A stretch of DNA of 29,073 nt from UBA2256 sp964453055. Lineage in GTDB: Bacteria; Spirochaetota; Spirochaetia; Treponematales; Rectinemataceae. This document shows, one piece after another, positions 22,590 to 29,073 of this stretch (positions are counted from its first letter, which is position 1; each line of letters opens with the position of its first letter). Both the position numbers and the translations under genes were made by a program. The notes beneath the pieces are model-generated. The model made no database searches, was not told the DNA's origin, and saw only the letters and a program-made list of their open reading frames with translations. The stretch is taken from NCBI GenBank assembly GCA_964453055.1, contig CAYVOD010000013.1, positions 1-29,073 on the forward strand. The letters are read 5' to 3'.

Positions 22590-23599
22590 GTCCGGCGCTT
22601 GTCGAGATTGAAAACCTGCGGACCTACTTCCGCGGCCGGCATCAGCTCTTCGGGGAGAGAAAGCCGGATATCCGGGCCGTGGACGGGGTCAGTTTCTCGA
22701 TAGCGGCCGGTGAAAGCTACGCCCTGGTGGGGGAATCGGGCTGCGGCAAGTCGACCACCGGCCGCTCTATCCTTCGCCTCGTCCAGCCCACGAGCGGAAC
22801 GATTCGTTTCGGCGGCCGCGACGTCATGGCCGCCGCCTCCGCCGAACTCCGCGGCCTGCGTCGCGAAATGCAGATGATCTTCCAGGACCCCTACAGCTCC
22901 CTGAACCCGCGCATGCGCGTCCAGGACATAGTCGCGGAGCCCTTGATCGTGCACGGCCTGGCCTCCGGGGCGGAGGCGGCGGCCCAAGCACGGAAGATCC
23001 TCGACCGCTGCGGGATCCCCGAAGGCTCCGCGCGCCGCTTCCCCAGCGAATTTTCGGGAGGGCAGCGGCAAAGGATCGTCATCGCCAGGGCCCTGGTCAC
23101 CAAGCCCCGCTTCATCGTGGCCGACGAGCCGGTGAGCGCCCTGGACGTAAGCATCCAGGCCCAGATCCTGAATTTGCTTCAGGACCTCCAGGCCGAATAT
23201 TCCCTCACCTATCTCTTCATATCCCACGATCTGGCCGTGGTGCGCACCGTGACCGACCGGGTCGCGGTAATGTACTTGGGCAAGCTCGTGGAGGAGGCGG
23301 ACACGAAGCGGTTCTTCGCGGGGCCTCAGCATCCCTACTCCCAGGCCCTGCTTTCGTCGGTCCCCAGGGACCACCCGAAGCGGGAGACGAACAGGATCAT
23401 CCTTTCGGGAACCCTACCCTCGGCGTCGAATCCCCCAAAAGGATGCAGGTTCCACACCCGCTGCCCCGTGGCGGGCGTGAATTGCGAGGCCGAGGAACCG
23501 GGATTGGTCGAGGTGGCGCCGGGTCACCGCGTGGCTTGCCATAGAGCAGCGAAGGCGGAAGATTTCGACCGGCGCGGCCTGGTCCGGGAAAGGGTATGA
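22586..23599 (+). CDS. ABC transporter ATP-binding protein, OppF/DppF type
   Basis: A 337-aa ATPase partner of the previous subunit. It has Walker A G-E-S-G-C-G-K-S (49-56), Q-loop F-Q-D-P-Y-S-S-L-N-P (the Y-S-S-L-N-P form marks OppF/DppF), signature F-S-G-G-Q-R-Q-R, Walker B F-I-V-A-D-E-P-V-S-A-L-D and H-loop I-S-H-D. The C-terminal extension again has Cys residues (G-C-R-F-H-T-R-C-P, N-C, V-A-C-H). ATGA overlap with the upstream gene shows coupling. The guanine deaminase follows 22 bases later. Confidence 0.93.
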   Translation: MSPALVEIENLRTYFRGRHQLFGERKPDIRAVDGVSFSIAAGESYALVGESGCGKSTTGRSILRLVQPTSGTIRFGGRDVMAAASAELRGLRREMQMIFQDPYSSLNPRMRVQDIVAEPLIVHGLASGAEAAAQARKILDRCGIPEGSARRFPSEFSGGQRQRIVIARALVTKPRFIVADEPVSALDVSIQAQILNLLQDLQAEYSLTYLFISHDLAVVRTVTDRVAVMYLGKLVEEADTKRFFAGPQHPYSQALLSSVPRDHPKRETNRIILSGTLPSASNPPKGCRFHTRCPVAGVNCEAEEPGLVEVAPGHRVACHRAAKAEDFDRRGLVRERV

Positions 23600-23621
23600 A
23601 AGGCTGGAGCGGAGGCGTTGC

Positions 23622-24995
23622 ATGAAATCCATGAATCACTTAAGAGGCAAGACCATCCTGGCGGACGGCTTCCATATGCCGAGCCGCGAGGCTGTCGACG
23701 CCTTCACCCAAGCCCTCGTTTCCGTTGACCTGGGGGGCAGGATCGAATCCCTTCTCAGGCCGGGCGAGCCCGGCTATGACGCCAGTCTGCGAGCGGCCCG
23801 GGAAGGCGGTACCTTGTTCAGGCTCCCCGAGGGAACCTACCTTCTGCCGGGGCTCGTCGATACCCACGTGCACGCTCCCCAGTATCCCCAGCTCGGCCAG
23901 GCCCTGGACGTACCCCTCGAAGAATGGCTCTACAAGTACACCTTTCCCCTGGAAGCCCGTTACAAGGACATCGCCTTCGCGCGGGCTGTGTATTCCCTCC
24001 TGGTCGACGACCTCATCGCCATAGGCACGACGACGGCCCTTTACTACGCCACGATCCACCAGGACGCCACCAGGATACTCGCCGACATCTGCCTGGAAAA
24101 AGGACAGCGCGCCCTCGTCGGAAAGGTGGCCATGGACCACAGGGAACAGTGCCCCGACTACTACCGGGACGCCTCCCCGGACGAAGCCATTCGCGGGACC
24201 GCCGACCTCTTCGATTACGTGAAGGCCAATCCCGACAACGCCGAGGGCAGGGTCCTGGCGGTTGTGTCGCCCCGGTTCATCCCCTCCTGCACCGACGCCT
24301 CCCTAAAGGGGCTGGGCGCCCTGGCCACGCAGCTCGGATGCCATGTCCAGACCCACTGCTCGGAAGGGGATTGGGAACACAGGTTCGTGATCGAGCGCTT
24401 CGGCATGACCGATACCGAAGCCCTGGACAGCTTCGGCTTTCTCGGCCGCAAGAGCCTGCTCGGCCATGCCCCTCACCTCACCGCGAAGGATATGGACATA
24501 TTCAAGGCTCGCGGATCGGCGATCTCACACTGCCCCCTGTCGAACGCCTACTTTTCCAGCGCCGTCTTTCCGCTCCGCGCCGCTCTCGAGCGCGGCCTTC
24601 ACGTGGCCCTGGGCACCGATGTCTCTGGCGGGCCTTCAAGCTCGATGTTCGAGGCGATGCGGGAGGCGATCGCCGCCTCCCGCATGCTCGAAACGGGCAA
24701 CGACGCCCGCTTCGAGCCCGAGGAACGGCGCGGCCGGCCTTTCAGCCGGGTGGATTTCCGCGACGCCTTCTACATCGCCACCACAGGAGGCGGCCTCGCC
24801 CTGGACCTTCCCATCGGCAACTTCAGCCCGGGCTATCACTTCGACGCCATAGCCGTGGACGCCAGGGCGCCCGAAGGCTCGATACGGCTGTGGGACGACC
24901 TGGATACGGGGGATAAAATTCTCCAAAAGATCGTCTACACCGCGACCCGGCCCAATATAGCGTCGGTATGGGTCGCGGGCAGACAGATACGGTAG
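23622..24995 (+). CDS. guaD: Guanine deaminase
   Basis: A 457-aa zinc amidohydrolase converting guanine to xanthine and ammonia in the cytoplasm. Metal and substrate motifs are P-G-L-V-D-T-H-V-H-A-P-Q-Y (His82/His84), Q-T-H-C-S-E, L-G-H-A-P-H-L, S-H-C-P-L-S-N and G-T-D-V-S-G-G, in the order expected for GuaD. The H-V-H-A-P-Q-Y form and the length of about 450 aa distinguish it from other nucleobase deaminases. ATG 23622 has GGAGG six bases upstream (the second ATG at 23631 is less likely). It is the last gene of the ABC/deaminase operon. No terminator is seen; the small convergent gene stops seven bases beyond. Confidence 0.92.
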   Translation: MKSMNHLRGKTILADGFHMPSREAVDAFTQALVSVDLGGRIESLLRPGEPGYDASLRAAREGGTLFRLPEGTYLLPGLVDTHVHAPQYPQLGQALDVPLEEWLYKYTFPLEARYKDIAFARAVYSLLVDDLIAIGTTTALYYATIHQDATRILADICLEKGQRALVGKVAMDHREQCPDYYRDASPDEAIRGTADLFDYVKANPDNAEGRVLAVVSPRFIPSCTDASLKGLGALATQLGCHVQTHCSEGDWEHRFVIERFGMTDTEALDSFGFLGRKSLLGHAPHLTAKDMDIFKARGSAISHCPLSNAYFSSAVFPLRAALERGLHVALGTDVSGGPSSSMFEAMREAIAASRMLETGNDARFEPEERRGRPFSRVDFRDAFYIATTGGGLALDLPIGNFSPGYHFDAIAVDARAPEGSIRLWDDLDTGDKILQKIVYTATRPNIASVWVAGRQIR

Positions 24996-25002
24996 GTTTC
25001 TG

Positions 25003-25167
25003 CTAGAACGCCCCGTTCGCCTTCTGGATCAAGGCGATGACGACGACGGCGATGATGAATGCCACGGCGAGAATCGCCGTGATCATTTTTTCGCGCTTGG
25101 AAGGTCCCTTAGCCTGCGGCTTGGATTCCTGCGCTGTGGTTTTCTTTTCTTCCAAAACATCCTCCAT
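25003..25167 (-). CDS. Small single-pass membrane protein, 54 aa
   Basis: A short leftward frame of 54 codons. The first 28 residues are charged and polar (E-E-K-K-T-T-A-Q-E-S, then K-G-P-S-K-R-E-K), followed by one clean hydrophobic helix (about residues 29-47: I-T-A-I-L-A-V-A-F-I-I-A-V-V-V-I-A-L-I) and a short tail Q-K-A-N-G-A-F. A basic cluster before the helix predicts an N-in orientation. The combination of a polar N-terminus, a perfect helix and a fit between neighbours (seven bases to the convergent guaD stop) supports it being real. No clear Shine-Dalgarno precedes ATG 25167. The family is not recognised; it could be a small accessory or stress membrane protein. Confidence 0.7.
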   Translation of the reverse strand: MEDVLEEKKTTAQESKPQAKGPSKREKMITAILAVAFIIAVVVIALIQKANGAF

Positions 25168-25325
25168 GATTTGCTAAAAATGCCATGACTCGGCAGACCT
25201 CGCCCGAAAACGCCCAGGCGAGCCGATCGGATCGGCCGAGAATCGCGATGTACCCGTAAATGAGAATAAGTATAGGTGATTGAATGAATTCGCCAGGCGT
25301 CCGGTTCGCTCCTTCTGGCGACTCG
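25168..25325 (-). other. Spacer between the small RNA and the small membrane gene, with palindromes
   Basis: It contains GCCGATC-G-GATCGGC (25222-25236), a perfect palindrome around one base, and TCGCCAG/CTGGCGA arms (25290-25296 and 25315-25321). A minus-strand TATACT (25274-25269) could be the -10 for the small membrane gene, but its -35 is weak. No coding signal was seen. Confidence 0.4.
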
Positions 25326-25365
25326 AATAAAAAGCCGCCATTCAACAATAAAGTTGAATGGCGGC
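25326..25365 (-). terminator. Strong rho-independent terminator of the small RNA
   Basis: GCCGCCATTCAAC (25334-25346) and GTTGAATGGCGGC (25353-25365) form a perfect 13-bp stem with a six-base loop. On the minus strand it is followed at once by TTTTTATT (25333-25326). The plus strand has no T-run, so it acts leftward. Confidence 0.88.
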
Positions 25366-25439
25366 CCGACCATTCTAAAACCTCCAGCCGGAATCGGCTG
25401 GACCCTTTCAGGCGGTGGTATCGGCTTCCACCGAGTGAT
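25326..25439 (-). ncRNA. Candidate small RNA (about 110 nt), family unknown
   Basis: A leftward transcript is predicted from its own promoter (25446-25474) to its own terminator (25326-25365). It would fold as three stems. Stem 1 is CGGTGG/CCACCG (25433-25428 with 25418-25413). Stem 2 is a perfect CCAGCCG/CGGCTGG with a 4-base loop (25401-25395 with 25390-25384). Stem 3 is the 13-bp terminator stem. The loop of stem 1 and the left arm of stem 2 both carry AGCCGAT, and the right arm of stem 2 could pair with either, so two alternative folds are possible. It does not match tRNA, 4.5S, tmRNA, 6S or any riboswitch I can recall. It could be a free sRNA or a leader/attenuator of the small membrane gene downstream. 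Confidence 0.6.
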
Positions 25440-25445
25440 AACGGT

Positions 25446-25474
25446 ATCTTAGCATTCGATTTCCAGGTTAACAA
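25446..25474 (-). promoter_or_regulatory. Promoter of the small RNA
   Basis: On the minus strand -35 TTGTTA (25474-25469), a 17-base spacer and -10 TAAGAT (25451-25446) with the extended TGC just before it. Transcription would start near 25439. Confidence 0.55.
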
Positions 25475-25728
25475 GAGAATGTTTTCTCTCATTTAAAAAC
25501 CGAGCAGGAGTTTTCAATTTTTAACGCTTCCTCGTCGAATCTGGGCCCCGCGCAAGGCCAAGTCCGAAAAAATTCGTTCGGCGGCGCTAAATACCAGGAA
25601 ATTCAGTCAAATTTTCAACAAATAATGGAAATTCTGCAACCAGGCTGCATTGAGTAGGGTATCAAAAATGGGAAGTTATATGTCGAATGCGGGCCGGTAG
25701 CCTCGGGAGGGCCGGAAAGGAGCATTGG

Positions 25729-26796
25729 ATGCGGTGTCGTCGCGCGGGATGCAAAATCGCTTCTATCGGGAAGATGAGCGGATTAGCGGCGGTCATTTTA
25801 GTTTCAATCTCAATAGCCGGTTGCGATTGGCTTTTCGGTTCCGGTCCCACGGCTTATGTCGCTGGCTACTATGGGAGCGGTTCCTCCGATAGCGTCGCCT
25901 GTTATTGGGAAGGCTCGAAGCGGCAAGACTTGCCTTCAGACGGGTTCGCCGCCGAAGCCCTGGGGATATCCTTTGCAGGCGATGCCGTATTGGTCGCCGG
26001 AACCTACAAGAACGCCCTCGCTCAGCATGTGGCATGTATGTGGAGGGACGGGGTCAGGACGGATCTTGGCGCGCCCGTGCCTTCAAAAGATACCCGCGGG
26101 ATCTCGGCCTTCGGCTATGAAGGCGATTCCTATATCGCGGGCTTCTATTACGACAATTCCTTGAGCCGTTTCGTGGCTTCGTATTGGAAAAACGGCGCCG
26201 TTACTTCTCTCGCCTCTCCAGGCACGGATTTTGCAAAGGCAGACGCGATAGCCTTCGACGGGAGTTCGGTGAGGGTAGTCGGATTCCATGCCGCGACTAA
26301 CGAGGTAGCCTGCGTCTGGACCGACGGCGTCTCGGCCGACCTGCCTGTTCCCGTGACCGCCGTAAAATCAAGGGCATACGCGATCCATGTGGCGAATGGC
26401 CATGTTTATATTGCGGGCTATCATGGCGACGGATCGGTCAAGACCGCCTGCCTCTGGATCGACGGAGCCAGGACAGACCTGTCCTCGGGAACCGACGGGA
26501 GCGCCGGCGGGGTGTATCGCGACGGGGGGACTAACTATGTGGCCGGATATCTCAAGGATGGCGTCGCTTCGGCTTCGCTTTGGAGCGGGGCGAGCCAGGC
26601 TTTCCTTCCCGCGGTTTCCGGGAAACTCTCCGGCGCTTCCGGCGTAGTCCGTTTCGAAGATTCGACCTTTGTTTCGGGTTTCTACGGAAATGCCGACGAT
26701 GTGGCGGTTCCCTGTCATTGGCGGGATGGCGGAAGAACCGATTTGCCGACCTCGGGCGGGCTCGCGGGCTTCGCTACCTCGATAGCGGTAAGGTAA
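25729..26796 (+). CDS. Lipoprotein with seven propeller-like repeats
   Basis: A 355-aa exported lipoprotein. The signal peptide has basic residues (R-C-R-R, K) and a hydrophobic core, and ends in lipobox I-A-G-C (Cys32). The rest consists of seven repeats of about 44 residues beginning at residue 43, each with the pattern (Y/V)-(V/I)-A-G-(Y/F)-Y ... V-A-C-x-W-x-D-G-x-R-T-D-L. Seven copies ending near the C-terminus suggest a closed seven-bladed beta-propeller on the cell surface or periplasmic face. ATG 25729 has AAGGAG six bases upstream; the frame is open to 25687. No enzymatic motif is visible; a binding or structural role is likely. It stands alone, rightward, between the small RNA and the lipoprotein relic. 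Confidence 0.75.
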   Translation: MRCRRAGCKIASIGKMSGLAAVILVSISIAGCDWLFGSGPTAYVAGYYGSGSSDSVACYWEGSKRQDLPSDGFAAEALGISFAGDAVLVAGTYKNALAQHVACMWRDGVRTDLGAPVPSKDTRGISAFGYEGDSYIAGFYYDNSLSRFVASYWKNGAVTSLASPGTDFAKADAIAFDGSSVRVVGFHAATNEVACVWTDGVSADLPVPVTAVKSRAYAIHVANGHVYIAGYHGDGSVKTACLWIDGARTDLSSGTDGSAGGVYRDGGTNYVAGYLKDGVASASLWSGASQAFLPAVSGKLSGASGVVRFEDSTFVSGFYGNADDVAVPCHWRDGGRTDLPTSGGLAGFATSIAVR

Positions 26797-27099
26797 GCGT
26801 ATCCGAGGTTTTGTTGAACACTATATCTTTTTGCTTGAATAAATAAATTGATAATAGGGCATACGATTTTATAATTACTCTGTACGCGCATGCCACGGCT
26901 TTGTTGTGCAAGCAACGGGGTCGGCGAGATTATACGCTAAGTACGCGGCTGGAAATCTTGAATCCTAGCCCGCTGCAAAGAACTCCCGAATCAGACCAAC
27001 GACATCTCGTATTGTCCGGTAGGAGGATGGGGGTCTCTTTTTCTGCTGCTCATCAGTAAGTTAATCGCTTTTCTCGAGCCTTATTGAAGGGAGGATTAT
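26797..27099. other. Gene-free, AT-rich spacer
   Basis: No credible coding frame. Two similar 14-mers in the same direction, GGTTTTGTTGAACA (26807-26820) and GGCTTTGTTGTGCA (26897-26910), recall insertion-sequence ends but no transposase remains. A Shine-Dalgarno GGGAGG for the following gene lies at its right end. Confidence 0.45.
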
Positions 27100-27636
27100 A
27101 TGAAGACGAAGTCGGCTGTTCGTGCTTCTTCGGTCCTGCTCGCTGGAATCATTGCAATGATGACATTGACAAGTTGTCCAAATTCATTTCTTTTCTTAGG
27201 CAAATTGAGGGCCACGGGGAGCATCTCTGGCGTTGTCGTCTCGGAAACGGGCACCGCGATCGTACCGGAGACGCAGACAAAAGCGATCGCCGGGGTGACA
27301 GTGCTGGAGGGACAGATAGTCACGGCAGGCACTTTGCATGTCAGGAAAACAGGCGATATAGCCGGTCAAGTTACACTTTCTGGTACCGCCGATGCCCTAG
27401 GTATAGTCGTATTTATCGCCAGAACGTCCTTCTCGGCGATCGAATGGAACATGAGGGAATTTTCGTTTACCTAGTTGGAACATCCCATATATGCGTTACG
27501 GACTCGAACGGGGTACACCTTTATCGGCTGGACTGTGTATTTAGAGGACGGGACTAGCGGATTATTAAACGGATGGTCCGTCATGATTATTCCAGACTTT
27601 GATATTGTGTTCTATGCCACCTGGGTCCCAAACTGA
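27100..27636 (+). pseudogene. Frameshifted lipoprotein with carboxypeptidase-regulatory and Listeria-Bacteroides repeat segments
   Basis: The intact part (27100-27474, 124 codons) starts behind GGGAGG with a lipoprotein signal (K-T-K ... M-T-L-T-S-C) and reads into a beta-sandwich-like repeat (S-G-T-A-D-A-L-G-I-V-V-F-I-A-R-T-S). It then stops at 27472-27474. In a second frame (from about 27444) the sequence continues as G-I-F-V-Y-L-V-G-T-S-H-I-C-V-T-D-S-N-G, the same repeat type. After a GGGG run (27510-27513), the first frame again encodes G-Y-T-F-I-G-W ... D-I-V-F-Y-A-T-W-V-P-N and a stop (27634-27636), the end of a Listeria-Bacteroides repeat. Three coherent segments in alternating frames mean two frame breaks: either real decay or sequence errors. 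A free-standing 124-aa lipoprotein is the alternative. Confidence 0.7.
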
Positions 27637-27669
27637 GCCGCGATTGACATATAGTTTTGCCTGCGCCGC

Positions 27670-28953
27670 CTACAGCCGCGCATGAGAAAACAGATAGTCC
27701 AGGTAGCGCGATTTCATCTGCCGGCTCGCCATTATCTGCTTGGCGGGCGGCAGTTTCAGTATCGCCCCCAGGACAGCCGCCATGGCGCGATGCGACCAGA
27801 GCGCCTGGTTGTCGAAGATGAGGTTCTGGAGCTTTCCGCGCTCTATTGCCATGAGCACGGTCCGATGCGCCGAATTGACGGGAGTGATAACGCGTTTTTC
27901 CCGGAATTCGAGGGTTATAGAGCCGCTCGGGCAGGCATGGGCGCATACGCCGCAGCCCAGGCAGATCGAGACATCCACCCGGGCTTTCTTCCGGCGCTGG
28001 TCGCGCGGATCCCCGGCGCTCACCAAGCCCATAGCCTCGACCGGGCAGGCCTGAGCGCATTTCCCGCAACCGGTGCAGGATTCGACATCAACGCGCGGAA
28101 GGAAATTTGTCGTGCTGATGGGGTTGAGCACGGCGAAACGCTTGGCCGCCAGCATGGCTTCGCAGCAGCATCCGCAGCAGTTGCAGATGAACGAGACCGA
28201 TTCGCGGACGTTTTCACCGAATTGTACCAGATTATGCCCAATGGCCTTGTCCAAGAGATCCTGGCACTCCTTCGCGTCCACCCCCCGAGCCACGCCATGC
28301 TTGACCAGCGACTGCGCGGCTCCGTTGAAGGTCATGCAGATATCCATGGGGGCGTCGCAGGTGCGGCCCAGGTGGCTCATCTTGTGGCGGCAATAGCAGG
28401 TTCCGATGCCGATCCGCGTCGCAGATCGTATGACCTCGCTGGCTCGCTCGTAATCCAGGACATGGAGGCAATTCTCCTCCGAGAGGGCCGGCTCGTTGAC
28501 GAAGACCCTGCCTAGCTGTGTTTCCCCGCCGGCGAACAAGGCTTTGACGAAATCCTCCTCGACGTTGAGGTATTGATAGTAGAGTTCGGCCAGCAACTTT
28601 TGGTCGTAGCCGTTTCCAACGCGCATCATGGAGAACTCGAAAAAGCCCGCCATCGGGGGAGGCATGCAGAAAACCTGCGTTCCGTCCGGGTTTTCTGTAT
28701 CCAGCATCATCCCCCTGGACGCGAGGCTCTCGAGACTTTCGCGGGCCTCGGATTCGCCGGTTTTCCAGATCGAGGCCGCGGCTGATGCGGTAAACGGCCT
28801 TAGCGGCAATAGAGCTACCCGGCTTGCCTCTTTTTCAGAGAAAAGAACGGACAGAATCTTGAAAAGGAGTGCACCGGGAGGCGCGCCTTGGGGCATCAGG
28901 TTGATCCTTTCGGCGAGATGGCTATACCCATTTTTAAGCGTGCGGTGTGCCAT
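27670..28953 (-). CDS. Multi-cluster 4Fe-4S protein with N-terminal helical/winged-helix-like region
   Basis: A 427-aa cytoplasmic iron-sulfur protein. Residues 30-110 resemble a winged-helix segment (S-I-W-K-T-G-E-S-E-A-R-E-S-L-E-S-L-A-S-R-G). Then come C-Y-C-R (Cys186, 188) with further Cys at 199 and 206, a dense C-N-C-C-G-C-C-C cluster (257-264), and two classical ferredoxin motifs, C-T-G-C-G-K-C-A-Q-A-C-P (293-304) and C-L-G-C-G-V-C-A-H-A-C-P (331-342). It could carry electrons between an unknown donor and acceptor, or sense redox state. Homologues of this architecture occur in anaerobes, but I know of no assigned function. ATG 28953 is preferred over GTG 28986, which lies inside the -35 element. 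No Shine-Dalgarno is present. Confidence 0.85.
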   Translation of the reverse strand: MAHRTLKNGYSHLAERINLMPQGAPPGALLFKILSVLFSEKEASRVALLPLRPFTASAAASIWKTGESEARESLESLASRGMMLDTENPDGTQVFCMPPPMAGFFEFSMMRVGNGYDQKLLAELYYQYLNVEEDFVKALFAGGETQLGRVFVNEPALSEENCLHVLDYERASEVIRSATRIGIGTCYCRHKMSHLGRTCDAPMDICMTFNGAAQSLVKHGVARGVDAKECQDLLDKAIGHNLVQFGENVRESVSFICNCCGCCCEAMLAAKRFAVLNPISTTNFLPRVDVESCTGCGKCAQACPVEAMGLVSAGDPRDQRRKKARVDVSICLGCGVCAHACPSGSITLEFREKRVITPVNSAHRTVLMAIERGKLQNLIFDNQALWSHRAMAAVLGAILKLPPAKQIMASRQMKSRYLDYLFSHARL

Positions 28954-28959
28954 AAACCA

Positions 28960-28988
28960 AGTATAGATGCGGCGCGGGGCACGCACAA
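28960..28988 (-). promoter_or_regulatory. Promoter giving a leaderless Fe-S protein mRNA
   Basis: On the minus strand -35 TTGTGC (28988-28983), a 17-base spacer and -10 TATACT (28965-28960). Six bases (TGGTTT) separate the -10 from ATG 28953, so transcription should begin at the A of the start codon. Confidence 0.65.
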
Positions 28989-28991
28989 TGG

Positions 28992-29022
28992 CGCAAGGTC
29001 AGGAGCTGGCTCCGACCTTGCG
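28992..29022. promoter_or_regulatory. Inverted repeat upstream of the Fe-S protein promoter
   Basis: CGCAAGGTC (28992-29000) and GACCTTGCG (29014-29022) are perfect 9-bp arms; between them GGAG and CTCC form an inner pair, giving a nearly continuous hairpin. It starts four bases upstream of the -35 and lacks a T-run, so a protein-binding site between two divergent genes is more likely than a terminator. Confidence 0.55.
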
Positions 29023-29052
29023 GTTATCCTGTAAATACCGAAAAAATCTTAG

Positions 29053-29073
29053 TATTATAACTAGAATAAGGAG
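29053..29073 (+). promoter_or_regulatory. Upstream region of a rightward gene beyond the window
   Basis: A TATTAT (29053-29058) or overlapping TATAAC -10-like sequence is followed by AAGGAG (29068-29073) at the last bases of the window. This is a good Shine-Dalgarno, so a rightward start codon should lie just outside, divergent from the Fe-S gene. Confidence 0.45.

Noticed and set aside
24999..25015. GAACG-CCC-CGTTC as a terminator for the purine operon
   Set aside because: The stem is only five pairs, no T-run follows, and it lies in the end of the small membrane gene.
25109..25492. Leftward 127-codon open frame across the small RNA
   Set aside because: It runs through the promoter, stems and terminator, and the residues look random; the RNA reading explains the structure better.
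27018..27060. Ten-codon peptide after GGAGG near 27020
   Set aside because: The Shine-Dalgarno touches the ATG and the peptide is too short to support.

Overview
The window is a GC-rich, gene-dense bacterial chromosome segment (by eye in the high fifties to about 60 % G+C, except for AT-richer stretches near 9.6, 25.5 and 26.85 kb). It is dominated by transport and catabolism genes. The cell suggested is a free-living or gut heterotroph that scavenges organic acids and purines. Lipoproteins with spirochaete-like signal peptides, a decayed carboxypeptidase-regulatory/Listeria-Bacteroides-repeat lipoprotein and a large 4Fe-4S protein would fit Spirochaetota. This placement is an inference from gene style, with low to moderate confidence. 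I saw no rRNA, tRNA, CRISPR array or intact insertion sequence.

Layout. (1) 1-295: the start of a leftward membrane protein that runs off the window. (2) 455-5476: an SDR and a CrtI-like FAD enzyme, translationally coupled behind a strong promoter; then a leftward MFS permease divergent from a rightward Rieske oxygenase, with an 8-bp tandem repeat between them. (3) 5499-14479: a sugar-acid or hydroxy-acid catabolic locus around an IclR-type regulator. Leftward genes are an UlaG-type metallo-beta-lactamase-fold hydrolase, a zinc alcohol dehydrogenase and a beta-hydroxyacid dehydrogenase. Rightward genes are a tripartite tricarboxylate transporter (tctB-tctA-tctC), a D-2-hydroxyacid dehydrogenase and an RraA-like aldolase, closed by a clear intrinsic terminator. 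(4) 14671-24995: a purine-scavenging locus. A leftward M20 ureido/carbamoyl hydrolase is divergent from a tightly overlapping rightward operon: binding protein, adenine deaminase, two permeases, two ATPases, guanine deaminase. (5) 25003-29073: a 54-aa membrane protein, a candidate small RNA with its own promoter and terminator, a seven-repeat lipoprotein, a frameshifted lipoprotein relic and a leftward multi-cluster Fe-S protein whose mRNA looks leaderless. A ribosome-binding site for another rightward gene lies at the very end.

How the genes may work together (inference). In locus 3 the transporter would import a carboxylate. The lactonase-like hydrolase, three dehydrogenases of different fold and the aldolase could then lead it to pyruvate- or glyoxylate-level products under IclR control. 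In locus 4 a peptide-type ABC importer shares one message with adenine and guanine deaminases, so its cargo is probably a purine or purine-derived compound rather than a peptide. The divergent M20 enzyme would recover nitrogen from a ureido intermediate.

The most unusual signals are translation starts that promoter and Shine-Dalgarno positions place on non-AUG codons (ATT at 511, CTG at 6380), candidate leaderless genes (28953 and possibly 15900), the unassigned small RNA at 25326-25439, and the reading-frame breaks in 27100-27636.
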